A DNA stretch of 64,000 nt from Lucifuga dentata (GCA_014773175.1 VXCM01001460.1:62001-126000); one strand, 5' to 3'. Shown: positions 48,630-60,183, numbered from the stretch's first letter. The notes: a model not told the origin generated them from the sequence alone. A program made the numbers and translations.

Positions 48630-50279
48630 AGGATGAATGGACTGAGTGGAGAAACACATTCATTCTATCTGAGGCATTTGCAATGAAAGGTGGGCAAAAG
48701 TTCCAGCTACACACACTCCTCGAAAGTGGCTCTTCACATTCTTACCATGTTGCATAATGATACAGCTTTGAATCAGCATTTTCATTTGTGAATACAGTAA
48801 AGAATTTGTTCTCCTGCAAATTCACTAATAAACACATCAGTGCTCTGTCGCCATCACACCTTTTGTACTCAAGTTTAATGACTTGGTTACACAATGAAAG
48901 AGTCACTTCTCCCACAATACAGAAATGCTGTCCTGGAGATCTTTTTTTTTTTTTTTTTTTTNTTTTTTTTTTTTTTTTTTAATTTAAGTGTCACTCACTT
49001 AATCTAGTCTTCTTGAAGCAAAAGGTATGTAAACTTTCAAGGAAACCTGCAATGAATAAAACTGGCTGGGGGTTTTGTTCAGTGTGAGCACCCAACTTTC
49101 CTTTCTTTGAAAATGCATCGGCCCCCTTCGACAAAACCACATGACTCGATTTGCATTTATATAACCTCTATTCTCAAGTATTTTTTGTAATTGAAAAGAA
49201 CTTGCCATGTCCTTGTGAAAACAATAACTGCACATACAGTATATGCAGCACGTTGGCGTATGTACTTCATTTTAGACATGTTAATAGCTTTAGCAGCAAC
49301 AGGATTTTCGATATAGACAACATCTGTTTTTTTTTTTTTTTTTTTNTTTTTTTTTTTTTTTTTGTTTTGTTTTTTTTCACTGTCCAGTTAAGATTCACAT
49401 AAAGACACAGATGCAAACTTGGGAGTGCAAGACACACTTTTGGGGTTTTTTTGTTTTTTTTTTTAAATTGGAGAACTTGCCAAAAGTGTGTTGATATGTA
49501 AAGCTGCTCAAGAACATCCAAGTTGCACTTATACTGTGGTGACTTGCTGCAAGAGTCAGTCACTTTATGTGACCTCATCTCCACTCGCTCTGCTCCACTC
49601 ACTGGCAGCTCCGAAAGGTCCAAATCGATTTCTGACGCCCTTGCATATGTTAAAATAGCAGCAGGCCAATATTAATAAACATGATCCTATTTGAAAATGA
49701 TTATTTTGAGCTTGCTGGGTTTTTTTTTTATTTTTTCACTCTCAACAAATGAAGACTCATAAAAAAAAAAAAAAAAAANAAAAAAAAAAAAAAAAAAGGA
49801 AATCCTTATGGTCATTCAAACATGACCATGATTAAGTAGAGGTATAAAGGCAGGCAGACACTGTAAAAGTTAAACTCATTAATCCTGATTGGTAGTTTCC
49901 AACTAATTTTCAAAGTTGAGCTGAATTTTCATCTGATTACCAGTTGTTTGGCAGTTTGAGGAAAGCTTCAAAGCCTGATTCATTTCACAGATGGTCTATG
50001 GTTGAGAGATCAAGTGATCAGATAGATTTCTGACATTTTAGCCATTTTGGTCTGCTCTTGCCCTTTGATAAGTTGCATGAGCTAATTTCTTCAAATCACA
50101 ATCAGGTTTTCCAGAAGCATAGTGAAGTTACCTGAATGCATCCTCATGTGCCCACACATGGAACTAATCATTGAGAATTGGCAATAAACAAAACTGTCTG
50201 GAGGTGTCGTTAGGTCTGGGCACCCAGAGTTGTCACGTGTCAATCAAGCCACACAGTTTTAGCTGTTTAGAACAGGTAA
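48630..50279. other. No gene; three homopolymers with n
   Basis: T runs at 48942-48980 (n at 48962) and 49328-49363 (n at 49346) and an A run at 49761-49797 (n at 49779). These make poly-F and poly-K frames. Other sequence is AT-rich and unassigned. Confidence 0.45.
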
Positions 50280-50768
50280 TTCAAAGGTTTAGTGTGAGTT
50301 AATGCAGATTTACAAGACATTCATGTTATGTTAACAATTTGCAAAACATACTACTGGAGTAGTAAATATTTAAAAAAAAAACAAAATTTTTTCCTACTTT
50401 CACCTAACCAATCCAACACAGAGCTGTGGAAAACAATGTACAGTATGTCTCCACTAGAGAGTATAGTCCCAGGAGAAGTCGACTTTTACTGCAAAGTTAA
50501 GAACAACTGTCCCTTCAACATTCAGACATACGTGTTAGCAGGCAAAACATTGAATTTTAAGGTGGGTGTATCACCTGAACATTTGATTTTGAAAGATTNG
50601 TTAGCAGGCAAAACATTGAATTTTAAGGTGGGTGTATCACCTGAACATTTGATTTTGAAAGATTAAATATGGTTTTATGTTTTGGATAATGGCTGTCAGC
50701 ACCATAACGTGTATGCGAGTAGTATTTATTGGGCTTAAACATGCAAAATCGTCAGTGTGGTCCTTTAA
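50280..50768 (-). mobile_element. Kolobok/T2-like MITE, subfamily II, reverse orientation
   Basis: Left end decayed (TTCAAAGGTTTAGTG), then TGTCTCCACTAGAGAGTATA, GTCCCAGGAGAAG, GGTGGGTGTATCACCTGAAC, and an intact right end GTCAGTGTGGTCCTTTAA. Bases 50534-50598 are duplicated at 50600-50664 around the n at 50599, which also makes a repeated-protein frame that is an artefact. Confidence 0.75.
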
Positions 50769-51433
50769 ATCATAACATTGCTTGTTTTAACTGGGTTAGT
50801 TATGCCTGAAGATTCTTTTTGAAATCACTGACCAAACAACAGTAGAAATGAAATAGAACTGTTTACACTAGTAAATATTTAATGTTATATCATACTGCAT
50901 TGTATCATATTGTATTGTAAAGCATAACGACAGGCATAAATTGAGTCTTAGTAGAGCGACTCCATGTACACTCCTTTGGTGGCTCAAATTGCCAATTCCA
51001 TATTAAGACGTACATTATATTACTCTCAGAGGGAAGGACACAAGACTGCATCGGTGTTCTTGTTTTTTTTCAGTTTGGCCATGAATGCATCTTTGGAAAA
51101 CCTTTGGAAAGTCATTTTCCAACTGAGCAAAAAGGCAAAATTTCAGGGGCTGGTATATATTCTTAAATACATATTAGATTATATTGTATTATATTTAATA
51201 TTATATTATACATTGTATTATAATATAAATATGTGGTCCCCCAATTTAATTTGCCAGGCTGCAATCTTTGCTATTGTTTCTATATCTATGATTGTTTTCC
51301 TCTGCGTTGTTCTGCAGTAGAGTACAGAAGATTATGAGAGGTTCCGGTATTTCCAAAAATGTTCTGGTACTCTGACATGAAAATCACTGAGGTCCCGGTA
51401 TTGCGTACTGATGTGTACCAGCCCACTTCAAGC

Positions 51434-51480
<47 letters not shown>

Positions 51481-51495
51481 GTGTGTGTAAAANGC

Positions 51496-51542
<47 letters not shown>

Positions 51543-52769
51543 GTGTGTGTAAAACGGCACATCCTGTCCAGTATATTTTTGCTCAGGCTCTATTCTGAAC
51601 TGTGATGGACTTCCTGTTTCCTGTCACATTAATTGCATCACTCATCTCAAATGCATGGTGATATATCCTTTGTCTTTACCATAAAGTCCCTGAAGCGAAT
51701 CAAACCTCAGCGTAGCCATATGTGGGGAAAAATATATAAAAATAAACCAGAGAGAGAGCAAAAAGAGATGCAGCTCCTACTCCAGGCTGTCATATTGCAG
51801 GATGCATTTATGAAGGATGCATTGATCTGTCAAAACTGAGTGATTCCATTCACTCTCTCCCTCTCTGATCTACAGAAGCTGAGATGTCCCTGATGGGAAG
51901 ATCAAGCAGATGTGGGGTATTGTGGTGCCATCGCATGTATCAAAGTATAGTTGTTGCCAAAAGGTAATGTGGTGACTCGCAGGTAAGTGATACCCCTGGT
52001 CTGTGAACTAGAAAACAGTGTGAACGTGATATCAATCAAAGTCACATTGAAAACAATCAGCTGATATGATACACCTCGCACAGACCGCAGGAGAGGATTG
52101 GAGGAAGAGTTTCCTGACATGCCGCCGGTATCAGACGTGGCATTGGGCTCCATTATCGCATCTCCCCTTCAGAGGATGTCACCTGCCATTTTACACTACT
52201 CAGGGTATTGATCATTTTGCACCACATTCAGAAGAAAATCCACCCAAGGTGACACTTGAAAACACCGGAGAGATCTAAAGACTTAATCTTCTGTTTTTTT
52301 TTGTTTTTTTTTTTCCCAAATGAGCTCTTAGATGAGCTAATCCAATCCCAGAACTAAACAAATTAGAGTCGGGCTGTATCATGTGCCCTGCCAAGTCTTA
52401 ATGGCCTCGTTGTTTCTGGAACACCATGTGAGAATGGGAGAGTCCCTTAGCAACGGCTCATAAAATGCATCTAAACAGGCAGGTGATGTGATTTCTCATC
52501 CATTAGTCAAACAATGAAATGACTAAGATAATTATAGACAGGATTTTGTTTAAAAAATTAAAAAAAAATGTGTTAATGAATGAGTAAACACAAGCTCTTG
52601 TTTACAGATTTCCGTGGATTTACATGCTTCAATGTGCAAAAAAAAAAAAAAAAAANAAAAAAAAAAAAAAAAAACAAAAACAAAACAACCCAGAAGCAAA
52701 CATTTTATTTGGTTTTACCCTCCCCTGCTTCCTAGAGATTGACATCAATGCACGCTGAGTGAAAACATA
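50769..52769. other. No gene; GT/AT microsatellite duplicated at an n
   Basis: (GT)n(AT)n occurs twice as identical 61-bp blocks (51432-51492 and 51494-51554) around the n at 51493, an assembly effect. An A run with n lies at 52638-52674. Frames at 50964-51320 and 51902-52278 have no recognisable features. Confidence 0.45.
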
Positions 52770-53009
52770 GTTTTAGGCAGAGGTGTGTAGTAACGCATTC
52801 CATTTACTCCATTACATTTACTTAACTTTTTTCACAAAATTGTTCTTTACTGAGTAGTTTTATTGTACAATACTTTTATCTCATGCTTGAGTATATTTAT
52901 GAAGACAAAATATACTTTTACTCCATTACATTTGGTTCACACTCTTTGGTTACTTTTGATTTCACACCCCCACACCTGTTTCCACAGTTTCATCCAGAGC
53001 AGAACAGTC

Positions 53010-53190
53010 ATGGCGGAATCAACAACAGGAGGTTTAGAAGAGGCACATCCCTGGCCACACATTCAAACACTGTTGTCTTTTCAGTCTACCAAAACAAACA
53101 GCTACATAATGCGTTGCGTCTTTGTCTCGCTAAAAATGTGACGTTTCAGCTTCTAAGAATCAACATGGAAACAGGAAATGTGTGGTGGTA
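53010..53190 (+). pseudogene. Decayed BED-finger exon of the hAT transposase
   Basis: An ATG at 53010 opens a frame with HPWPHIQTLLSF and YIMRC. After a frame change the neighbouring frame continues CLAKNVTFQLLRIN. The pattern HPWP-FF-MRC-LC matches the start of the BED zinc finger that opens Tol2-like transposases, which binds the element's own ends. The frame break and the loss of the second half of the finger and the catalytic RNase H-like domain make it non-functional. The assignment is by remembered family pattern, helped by the element's hAT termini. Confidence 0.5.
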
Positions 53191-53207
53191 AGCTACAATG
53201 TTAGCTA

Positions 53208-53452
53208 CTTAACTAGCTGCTGCTGCTAATGCTAACTCAAGTTTTCCTATTTGAGTAAATTCATGAAGCTAACCTAGCTAACTGTCTTAGCTAGCTGCTG
53301 CTGCTAATGCTAACTCAAATTTTCCTGTTCTATTCTGAGTAAATTCATGAAGCTAACATAGCTACTGTCTTAACTAGCTGCTGCTGCTAAAGCTAACTCA
53401 AGTTTTCCTGTTCTATTCTGAGTAAATTCATGAAGCTAACCTAGCTAACGGG
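53208..53452. repeat. Minisatellite of about 80-bp units inside the hAT element
   Basis: Three units each contain CTAGCTGCTGCTGCTAA, CTAACTCAA-TTTTCCT, GAGTAAATTCATGAAGCTAA and C-TAGCTA. The first unit lacks a short TTCTATTC segment present in the other two. It lies directly after the BED exon, in what would be intron sequence of the original transposase gene. Confidence 0.85.
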
Positions 53453-53812
53453 GCCAGGCCAGAATTGTCATGATTTGTTATGTGGTAAATATTTGATTTA
53501 TTACTGTCTTCTGTTTCTTTATATGATATGATTTGGATTGTATTAGAAGCTACATATGGCTACTTTGCATTTTTTTTTCCTCAGACAAGCACTTTATAGC
53601 TTGTTGATTATTCAAAAGAATAAACTTGATCAAAATTACTCACTACTCAAGTAATCTTTTTAATAGATACTTTCTTACTCTCACTCAAGTAATTATTTTG
53701 GTGACTACTCTTACTTATACTTGAGTCACTATTATCATAAAGTAACAATACTTTTACTTGAGCACACTTTCTGGCTACTCTACCCACCTCTGGTTTTAGG
53801 TACATACTGGCT

Positions 53813-54397
53813 CTAAGACGATACTGGCAATCATGCATGTTTGAGCATTATACAAACCATTTACGTTAATGTTATTGACAAACAATTTTCAAAGCATTAA
53901 ACCATATTTTAGTTTTCATGATATTTTTTCAAAATCCCATATGCTTTCAAAATCAAAATGTTCAAGTGACACACCCACCTTAAAAATTCAATGCCTTCTA
54001 ACACTTGTGCACAATTATAAAGGAGATGCTCGTTTTAATTTGATAGCAAATGTGTCTTCTCCTGGGACTATATTCCCTGGCGGAGACATATATCGTCTTC
54101 CTGCAGCTCCATATTCAATCAGTTACAAAAAGTTACTTTGACAAAAGACCGAATAGACATCATGTTAGCTGTGATGGATTATTTATCTCAAGCTTGTTTC
54201 AGATCTCTACAAGTTGATCTAACAGCATACTGGAATGAACTGAAACCAACGGCGGTCTGGAACGTAGGGGAAAAAATTAGGAAATTTACTGCTAAAGTAG
54301 TATATTTTGGGAAATGGTTGTCAGTAACTTAATCACGTATGTATGTATATTGTATACATTGGGCTCTAGGACGCACGATCACTGGTATGTTCAGTAA
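53813..54397 (+). mobile_element. Kolobok/T2-like MITE, subfamily II, diverged
   Basis: The left end is decayed (CTAAGACGATACTGGCAATC), and the body keeps GGGACTATATTCCCTGGCGG and GAACTGAAACCAACGGCGGT. The right end CACTGGTATGTTCAGTAAG is degraded. It starts only 12 bp after the hAT target duplication. The sequence after it (54398-54560) is related to 40905-40944. Confidence 0.7.
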
Positions 54398-55497
54398 GAC
54401 CCTTTTCAAAAACTCTGATTGGCTGCTGCATCGGGTCCAAACCTGCGGCTGTGCAACACGAATGGGAAAACATTCATTCACTAGCCTCTGACTTGGTGGG
54501 TGTGTCTAAGCAGGTGTGTGTGAGGTAAATGCATGTAACATGATGATGTAATCATGCAGACGGTGTAGACGAAACAGGACGCATTCAAGGCAGCCGGACA
54601 TTAGGTTTCATTTTCTCCGCTCCGTTCCCCCCCATGTTAATTTTCTACTTGTGGGAAACACTGATGACACTAATAATAAGGGGAAATGACAGAATGTATT
54701 GTATATCTCCTTTAAGTTTTACTAAGCAGTGGATCTGCATATGATGAGAATTACGCAGTCTGCAACATTACTGCAGGTCAGAGATGATGAAACGTAACTT
54801 AGCCTCATTTTTAGAGCCTTACTTCTCTCCCTTATCAAATTGCTGTGGGTGATTATGTGCCATTATCACATTTCTAGCTAAAAGGAGCTGGTGTTGTGAC
54901 TGTTTCTCATATAAAGATTTTATTTGGCTGGCCTCCAAGAAGTGCATATGCTTTCACCAGCATGATGTTTTTCTATTATTTCTTATTTACAGGGTTTTGA
55001 TCACCAACCACTGTGAACACAAAACTAATCTACTATAGCACCCCTGTACTACTGAATCAATAAATTGCCTTAATAACAATAACATGAATAATATTGCCAC
55101 AGCATTTTTTAAATATTTTCATTTTGCATTTTTTCTACCTCTCTCACATTTCTCCTCACTGATGGACTTTGCTGTTTTTTTTTTTTTTTTTTTNTTTTTT
55201 TTTTTTTTTTTTAATGATTTTAAAATCTGTTCACACTTTGGACCAGATAAATCATAATGATTGCAGAGGTCATTTATGATTTTAATTCCATATGTATCTC
55301 GATATTTGTGGTAGCACAGAGTTTATTAGCTCTGTCTCAATCTGTACCTTGGTAAGGCATGAACTTTTGCTACCAGTTTGGTCCAAATTATGACTCTGAT
55401 TCATGTCCCAATTCTGTTGTTGCTCCATGTTAGTTAGTTATCCCAGCACAGACTTCTTCCTGTTTTGGATAAGACATTTCTGACCAATAAGCACAGT
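54398..55497. other. No gene recognised; T run with n
   Basis: Contains a segment related in reverse complement to the DNA beside the MITE fragment at 40.8 kb, then AT-rich unassigned sequence and a T run at 55174-55212 (n at 55194). Confidence 0.35.
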
Positions 55498-55552
55498 GAG
55501 TAAGTAAGTAAAAGTTTATTTCTATAGCATCTTTCAAGAACAGACACTATAG

Positions 55553-56331
55553 TGTAACAGGCATAATAGCAAGAACCCAAAAGCAGACACCACAAAGAAA
55601 AACTTGGTTTGAACAATTTGTATTTAAAACAATAAGTGAGAAACAGACAAAGCCAAGCAAAAACTAATACAGGCAGGGCAGACTAGAGAACTAATATCAA
55701 TACAAAGAATTACTCCTGTAACTTCTGATACCGTAGTTACAAGAAGTATAAACTCACACCATACAAAAAAAACAAAAAAAAAACAAAGCACCGAGGTATG
55801 GAGGAGAGTAGGACACGCCCAGTCCGGAATTAACATAAATCAGCGTCTGACGTCATACACAGATAAACGTAAAACGATGCCTATAAATGGATGTCACACA
55901 AACATCAAACAATAAGAAAAAACAAACAACAAAAGGCGAAACCTACACGAGGTTTGATTTGAGGTTTGACTAAAAAAAACTAGCCAGTAGAATAATTTCG
56001 AAGGAGAGTTTCAACCAACTCCAGAGAAAAAGGTACAAACAGAAAAACTGATTCACAGGGAAGCAATGATCAGACAGACCAGCAAACAAACCAGACGGGT
56101 GGCGAAAGGATGGAGACGCTCGGTGTACAGAGAGGCACTGGAGAGCCGATCGGTGTCGGAATGACAATCAGGCACTGAACACCGGACAAACTGCCACTAA
56201 AATGGTGAAGCGCTAAATGACAGGATTAGCTACAGCTGAGAACTAACAACTCAGGAAGGGAGGGGGAAGATGCACAGGAGCATCCACGAGGGAGAGAGCC
56301 TCAAGATCATTACAGAGCAGCTCTCCTGACA
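55553..56331. mobile_element. LTR-like insertion, possible solo LTR, 779 bp
   Basis: The ends read TGTAACAGGC and CTCTCCTGACA, that is TG and CA termini as in LTRs, and the flanks share an exact CTATAG (55547-55552 and 56332-56337). The shared sequence extends to GACACTATAG, so the exact boundary is ambiguous. The host L2 sequence is continuous when this segment is removed. No coding domain or primer-binding site is visible. It could instead be another non-autonomous element with a 12-bp duplication. Confidence 0.5.
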
Positions 56332-56538
56332 CTATAGTGCTTTACAGTAAAATTCACAGACAATGAGATTCAAAGACATTGAGACAGCATGTTAGGCGTG
56401 TTGACTAAAACAAAATACCCGAAAAAACCCACCATACAAGGCATACATTTAGTATGCTAGGAAGTATACAATCCAAGAGTGAGTATCCAGTAATCTTAGG
56501 CAAAAGCAAGCTTAAAAAGATAAGTCTTTAGCTTCTTT

Positions 56539-57031
56539 TTAAAGGACCACACCACCATTTTACATGTTTGAGCCTAAAATATTTAATTCACCCATTACGT
56601 TACTGACAATTATTTCCCAAAGGATAAAGCTGTATTTCTGCTTTCTAGTATTTTGCAAAATCTCTTTATCTTTCAAAATCAAATATTCAAGAGATACACC
56701 CACCCTAAAAATCAATGTTTTGCCTTCTATTAGTTACGCAGCGGTCGTTTAAATTTTTCGATAAACACAGGTCTTCTTTTCAGACTATATTCCCCAGTGG
56801 AATATAGTCACTCAGTGCTTTTTATTGCACTTAAACACTAAAATTACGTAACTTCTGAAAAAAAAAAAAAAAAAACCTGAATATATGTCTTGTTCATGAT
56901 GATNTTTTTTTTTTTTTTTTAACTCACTGTTCCAGTAGTATCCATTGGGAAATGACTGTCAGTAACGTTACGTGTATGAAAATTGAATATATTAGGCTTA
57001 AAGATGCAAAATGCATGGCATGGTCCTTTAA
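56539..57031 (+). mobile_element. Kolobok/T2-like MITE, subfamily I, inserted in the L2
   Basis: Starts TTAAAGGACCACACCACCAT and ends GCATGGCATGGTCCTTTAA with exact TTAA duplication. The host reads TAGCTTCTTTTTAA then AGATGTCCACAGTGTCC, which is the continuous L2 sequence. The interior has an n with a T run at 56904, and the GAACTGAAACCAATGG part is missing there. Confidence 0.8.
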
Positions 57032-57330
57032 AGATGTCCACAGTGTCCACTGATCTTAAGTCCAAAAGGAGAGAGTTCCACAATTTAGGAGCCACCACTT
57101 ATAAAAGTCTCTTTTAGTCTTGAGTCTAGAATGAGGAACACTAGATGAGCCCTGAGGAAGACTTGAGATACCTGCTGGTGGCATAAAGCTGCAGAAGCCC
57201 TGAGTGTTCTCACATGACTTTTGTTGATACAGTATATTTTGGTCCTCTTAGGATACTTTCTGCATGAAAATGAACCAAACCAAGCGAAACTGCAGCAACT
57301 TATGGTAGTCCCCAATGTGGACTAGAGCAG

Positions 57331-58763
57331 ACTACAGATCTGAAATGACTTCAGACAAGTGACAGTGGAAAAAAAAAAGATGAGGCGCTTTAAACCACAT
57401 TCTCAAAAAAAAAAAAAAAAAANAAAAAAAAAAAAAAAAAACAGCTCTTTGCCACTGTGAATAATTAAAGAGCTGTTCAAAAGAATCAGATCATCCACAA
57501 GTGACTCCTCACTAAATCACAACACTGTCCTGTTGCATTTTACAGGTTTTTTTCTTTCACCTTCACTTCACTGAGCACATATTTGCATTTGTGCTCATTT
57601 GTAAGATCACTTGTACTTCTACTTGGTCATTAGTGCCGATTGTTTTTTTGTTTTTTTTTCCAGACAGTAGCTTATATTTCAAATGGTCACAGAGTAATTT
57701 GATACCTCCGTCACGCCATCCACCTTTAACCTCGAGCAGAAATTCACAAATAGATGTTTCACACCTCTGCCTCCTCAGAATGTCACTCTGACAACTTTAA
57801 GCAGCTTTCAATATCTTTGTTCCGAACCGAGCTGACACATGTCGTCTTGATTAAAATAATAAATCAGCTGCGCATATTCTAAAAATACGTGAAATGAATG
57901 TAACTGCTGCTTTCACGATCTATAATTAATGTGGTCACATCCAGCGCGGGAAGAGGAAATCTAATGTTCCCTCTCTCCATCGCAGTCCTCAGCAACCCAA
58001 TAATCCCTAAGAGAATAAAGCGAGCTGTGAAAGCATAAATATAACCGCAGTATCAAAACTTTCAAATCTCAGCCATTGCTGTTCTGACAGCTGCCCGCAC
58101 TAATTAGCCATCAAAGGTCTCTCTCTCTCTCTCTCTCTCTTTGCATCAACAGCTAATATCAGTCCAGTATCGTCACTGCTGTCAACACTTTGTGTCAGTG
58201 TTTGCGTGTTTTTAGTATGAATAAAATGTAGGTAAATTAAAATTTGCAGTCAAGAAGTGATTATTTACATGAAGACCTGTTTAACTTCTTGCAATAAAAT
58301 GTGATCTCCGCATTCAAATACTTTATTTTGCTAATAATATCCAATGACAGGACATGTATGCACGCCTTGCATCAACACCATTCTTGTTAAATGGATGCTG
58401 CCTGCATTGTGATCAGATCTCATAGGCAGGTCATTACAACGAAGTCTGTGTTGCAGGTACCCATTTAGGCAACTCCTGATTCAAATTAACTTTATTAGCA
58501 AGAGCGAGGGGAGTCAGAACACAACAAGTAAGAAACACAAAGCGCAGCGCCAGGCTTAACGTGTCGATAAGGGCAAAATTTCTTGCAAAATTTCAGCGTT
58601 ATGAAATTTGGTGACATTTTAAACTCTATTTGCCTTACATGTTTTAGTGACCATTACATTTGATAGATAAGGACACAGTCAAATTATTTAAAGGGTGAGT
58701 TTTGTTCCAGTCTCTCACTCTATACTGTGCCTCTTCCTCAAGATTCTACGCCTCTCTCCGTTT

Positions 58764-58814
<51 letters not shown>

Positions 58815-58984
58815 TACAACCACAAATTGCACTATATCTGTCTCTCATCTTAGTGTCATTCTCTTAAAATGTGGAGCTCTAAAACAGGATTTATGTTTCT
58901 TTGCCGATTTAATGTGTCAATGTTGCTTTAACACCAGATGAATCAGGATAAATCATGGCTAGTAAATATGAAGTAGGTCAATAA
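57331..58984. other. No gene; (TC)n, (CA)n, possible regulatory block
   Basis: A run with n at 57423, (TC)n at 58119-58141 and (CA)n at 58767-58812. The stretch 57850-58115 (with TATAATTAATGTGG and CACTAATTAGCCATC) is unlike the repeats around it and has homeodomain-type TAATTA cores, so it is a candidate conserved non-coding element, not demonstrated. Confidence 0.35.
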
Positions 58985-59290
58985 CACGTTGATCTTAATC
59001 TAACTATAATTCCAGAAATCTCTGTCCATCTGTCTGTGGCATCAACATCTCTAGAACCTGGCACAGCATGAAGTTGAAATTTGGCAGGTATAATGCTCAG
59101 GACCCAAGGATGTGCAGTGTCGCTTGCGGAGATGTTTGGATGAGTGGTTCTCGAATTAAGTTGTATCAGTAAAAAGTAGTCCGCTCGGGGCAGGATACGC
59201 TCCAGGCATGGCAGCGTACGCTCTGCTCCACAGGCACTTATGGCAGGCTGCAGCACACACCATAAAGTCCAGCCCAGTTCGAACAGCCAC
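58985..59290 (-). repeat. Unclassified GC-richer repeat, copy 1
   Basis: Reverse complement of the repeat at 63165-63605. Shared blocks include AGAAATCTCTGTCCATCTGT, CTCTAGAACC, GAAGTTGAAATT, AGGATACGCTCCAGGCATGG and CATAAAGTCCAGCCCAGTTC. The frames across it differ between the two copies, so they are not a conserved gene. Confidence 0.7.
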
Positions 59291-59509
59291 GTTTTCAACA
59301 GGCACTGCACTAGTTAGCTTAATTAGCTGACACCCCATACAATGAGACAACGATGCATTGAGTAACATAAAGGAAGCTTTATGAATGAGCTTAAATGATC
59401 TCATCAGTTATTTAGTGCAACACTGTGTAGTTGCTGTGATTTAAAAAAAAAAAAAAAGAATTTGGCCCAAAGTGTTGCATTGAATTTACACATGGTAAAC
59501 TGTGACAGA

Positions 59510-59545
59510 GATCTGATTACAATGCCATCGGATTGTAATCAGATC
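59510..59545. repeat. Perfect 14-bp inverted repeat, 8-nt loop
   Basis: GATCTGATTACAAT (59510-59523) and its exact reverse complement (59532-59545). Flanking CTGTGACA and CACAG extend the pairing with a small bulge. Confidence 0.85.
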
Positions 59546-60183
59546 ACAGTGCATTCTGCAAGCAAGTATATCTTGCTTTAACATGTGATCTGTATCCAGA
59601 TACATAATGCAGATAATGAAAAACACACATTAATGTAGAAGTCAGTTTTTTGCAGGTCACAAGCATGTCTCAAGTGTTTGCACTAAAGTTCTTAGTCAAG
59701 TCCCAAATTAAGACAGGCAAGTCACAAGTCAAAGCACGTCCTAAAGTTTAGGGTTCTAAACAAGTCATAATGGGCTCTATACCAAATTTAAAGCCAGAAT
59801 AATATTGACTATTTTCTGTTTTGTTTCTTGTGCTGCTATAATCTGCTGCTATGAAGTCAAAATCATCTAAACTGACTTTGTTTATCAATTGTGGTTTCTA
59901 CTTATCATCATGTACAACTGGATTGACTTGTCTGATTGGCTGGAAAATGAAGAGCTGATTGACTGATAGTGACAAGCTGATGCACACATGTTAATTGTAA
60001 ACATTTTTTTAATCTGTGATTTTAATCTGTGGTCCAAGTGAAGTCAATAGTCATTATCATTAAAGCCAAAGTCACTTTGCAAGACATTTGCGATTTTGTC
60101 ATGTCAAGTCTCAAGTCATCAGAATCGTAATTGGGTCTAAATTACATATTTTGATTTCATATATGTTGATGCCTTATGTTGAT

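Larger units (their letters stand above)
52778..53792 (+). mobile_element. Tol2-type hAT element, 1,015 bp, perfect 8-bp target duplication
   Basis: It begins CAGAGGTGTGTAGTAACGCA and ends in CTACCCACCTCTG, inverted repeats of the CAGAGGTG type known from Tol2 and other hAT elements. It is flanked by an exact 8-bp direct repeat GTTTTAGG (52770-52777 and 53793-53800), the hallmark length for hAT. The subterminal regions are full of short ACTTTTACTC and ACTCAAGTAA motifs, as in Tol2-like elements. The interior has a decayed first coding exon and a minisatellite. Most of the transposase gene is missing, so it is non-autonomous. Confidence 0.9.
55498..57330 (-). mobile_element. L2-family LINE 3' end, interrupted by two later insertions
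   Basis: On the minus strand from about 57330, frames encode SSVPHSRLKTKRDF and then, in another frame, LWNSLLLDLRSVDTVDIFKK and KLKTYLFKLAFA. This is the C-terminal end of an L2-type ORF2 protein. The 3' UTR follows to 55498 and ends in a repeated TTACT tail. A MITE (56543-57027 plus TTAA) lies inside the coding end, and an LTR-like element (55553-56331) lies inside the 3' UTR. Removing both restores a continuous L2 tail. It is dead through truncation and frameshifts. Confidence 0.75.

Noticed and set aside
50328..50666. Frame with a duplicated LAGKTLNFKVGVSPEHLILK segment
   Set aside because: Same assembly effect around the n at 50599, inside a non-coding MITE.
52863..53191. Hypothetical host gene start at 53010
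   Set aside because: It lies between hAT ends with an 8-bp duplication and matches the start of a transposase exon, so it belongs to the transposon.
54138..54332. Frame with LTAYWNELKPTAVWNVG, also seen in similar form at 62255-62497 and 26219-26587
   Set aside because: The similarity reflects the shared MITE interior (GAACTGAAACCAATGG); the frames start and stop differently among copies, so there is no conserved protein.
58978..59404. Overlapping frames of 110 and 82 codons with cysteines
   Set aside because: They lie in the repeat whose second copy at 63.2 kb does not preserve the same frame.
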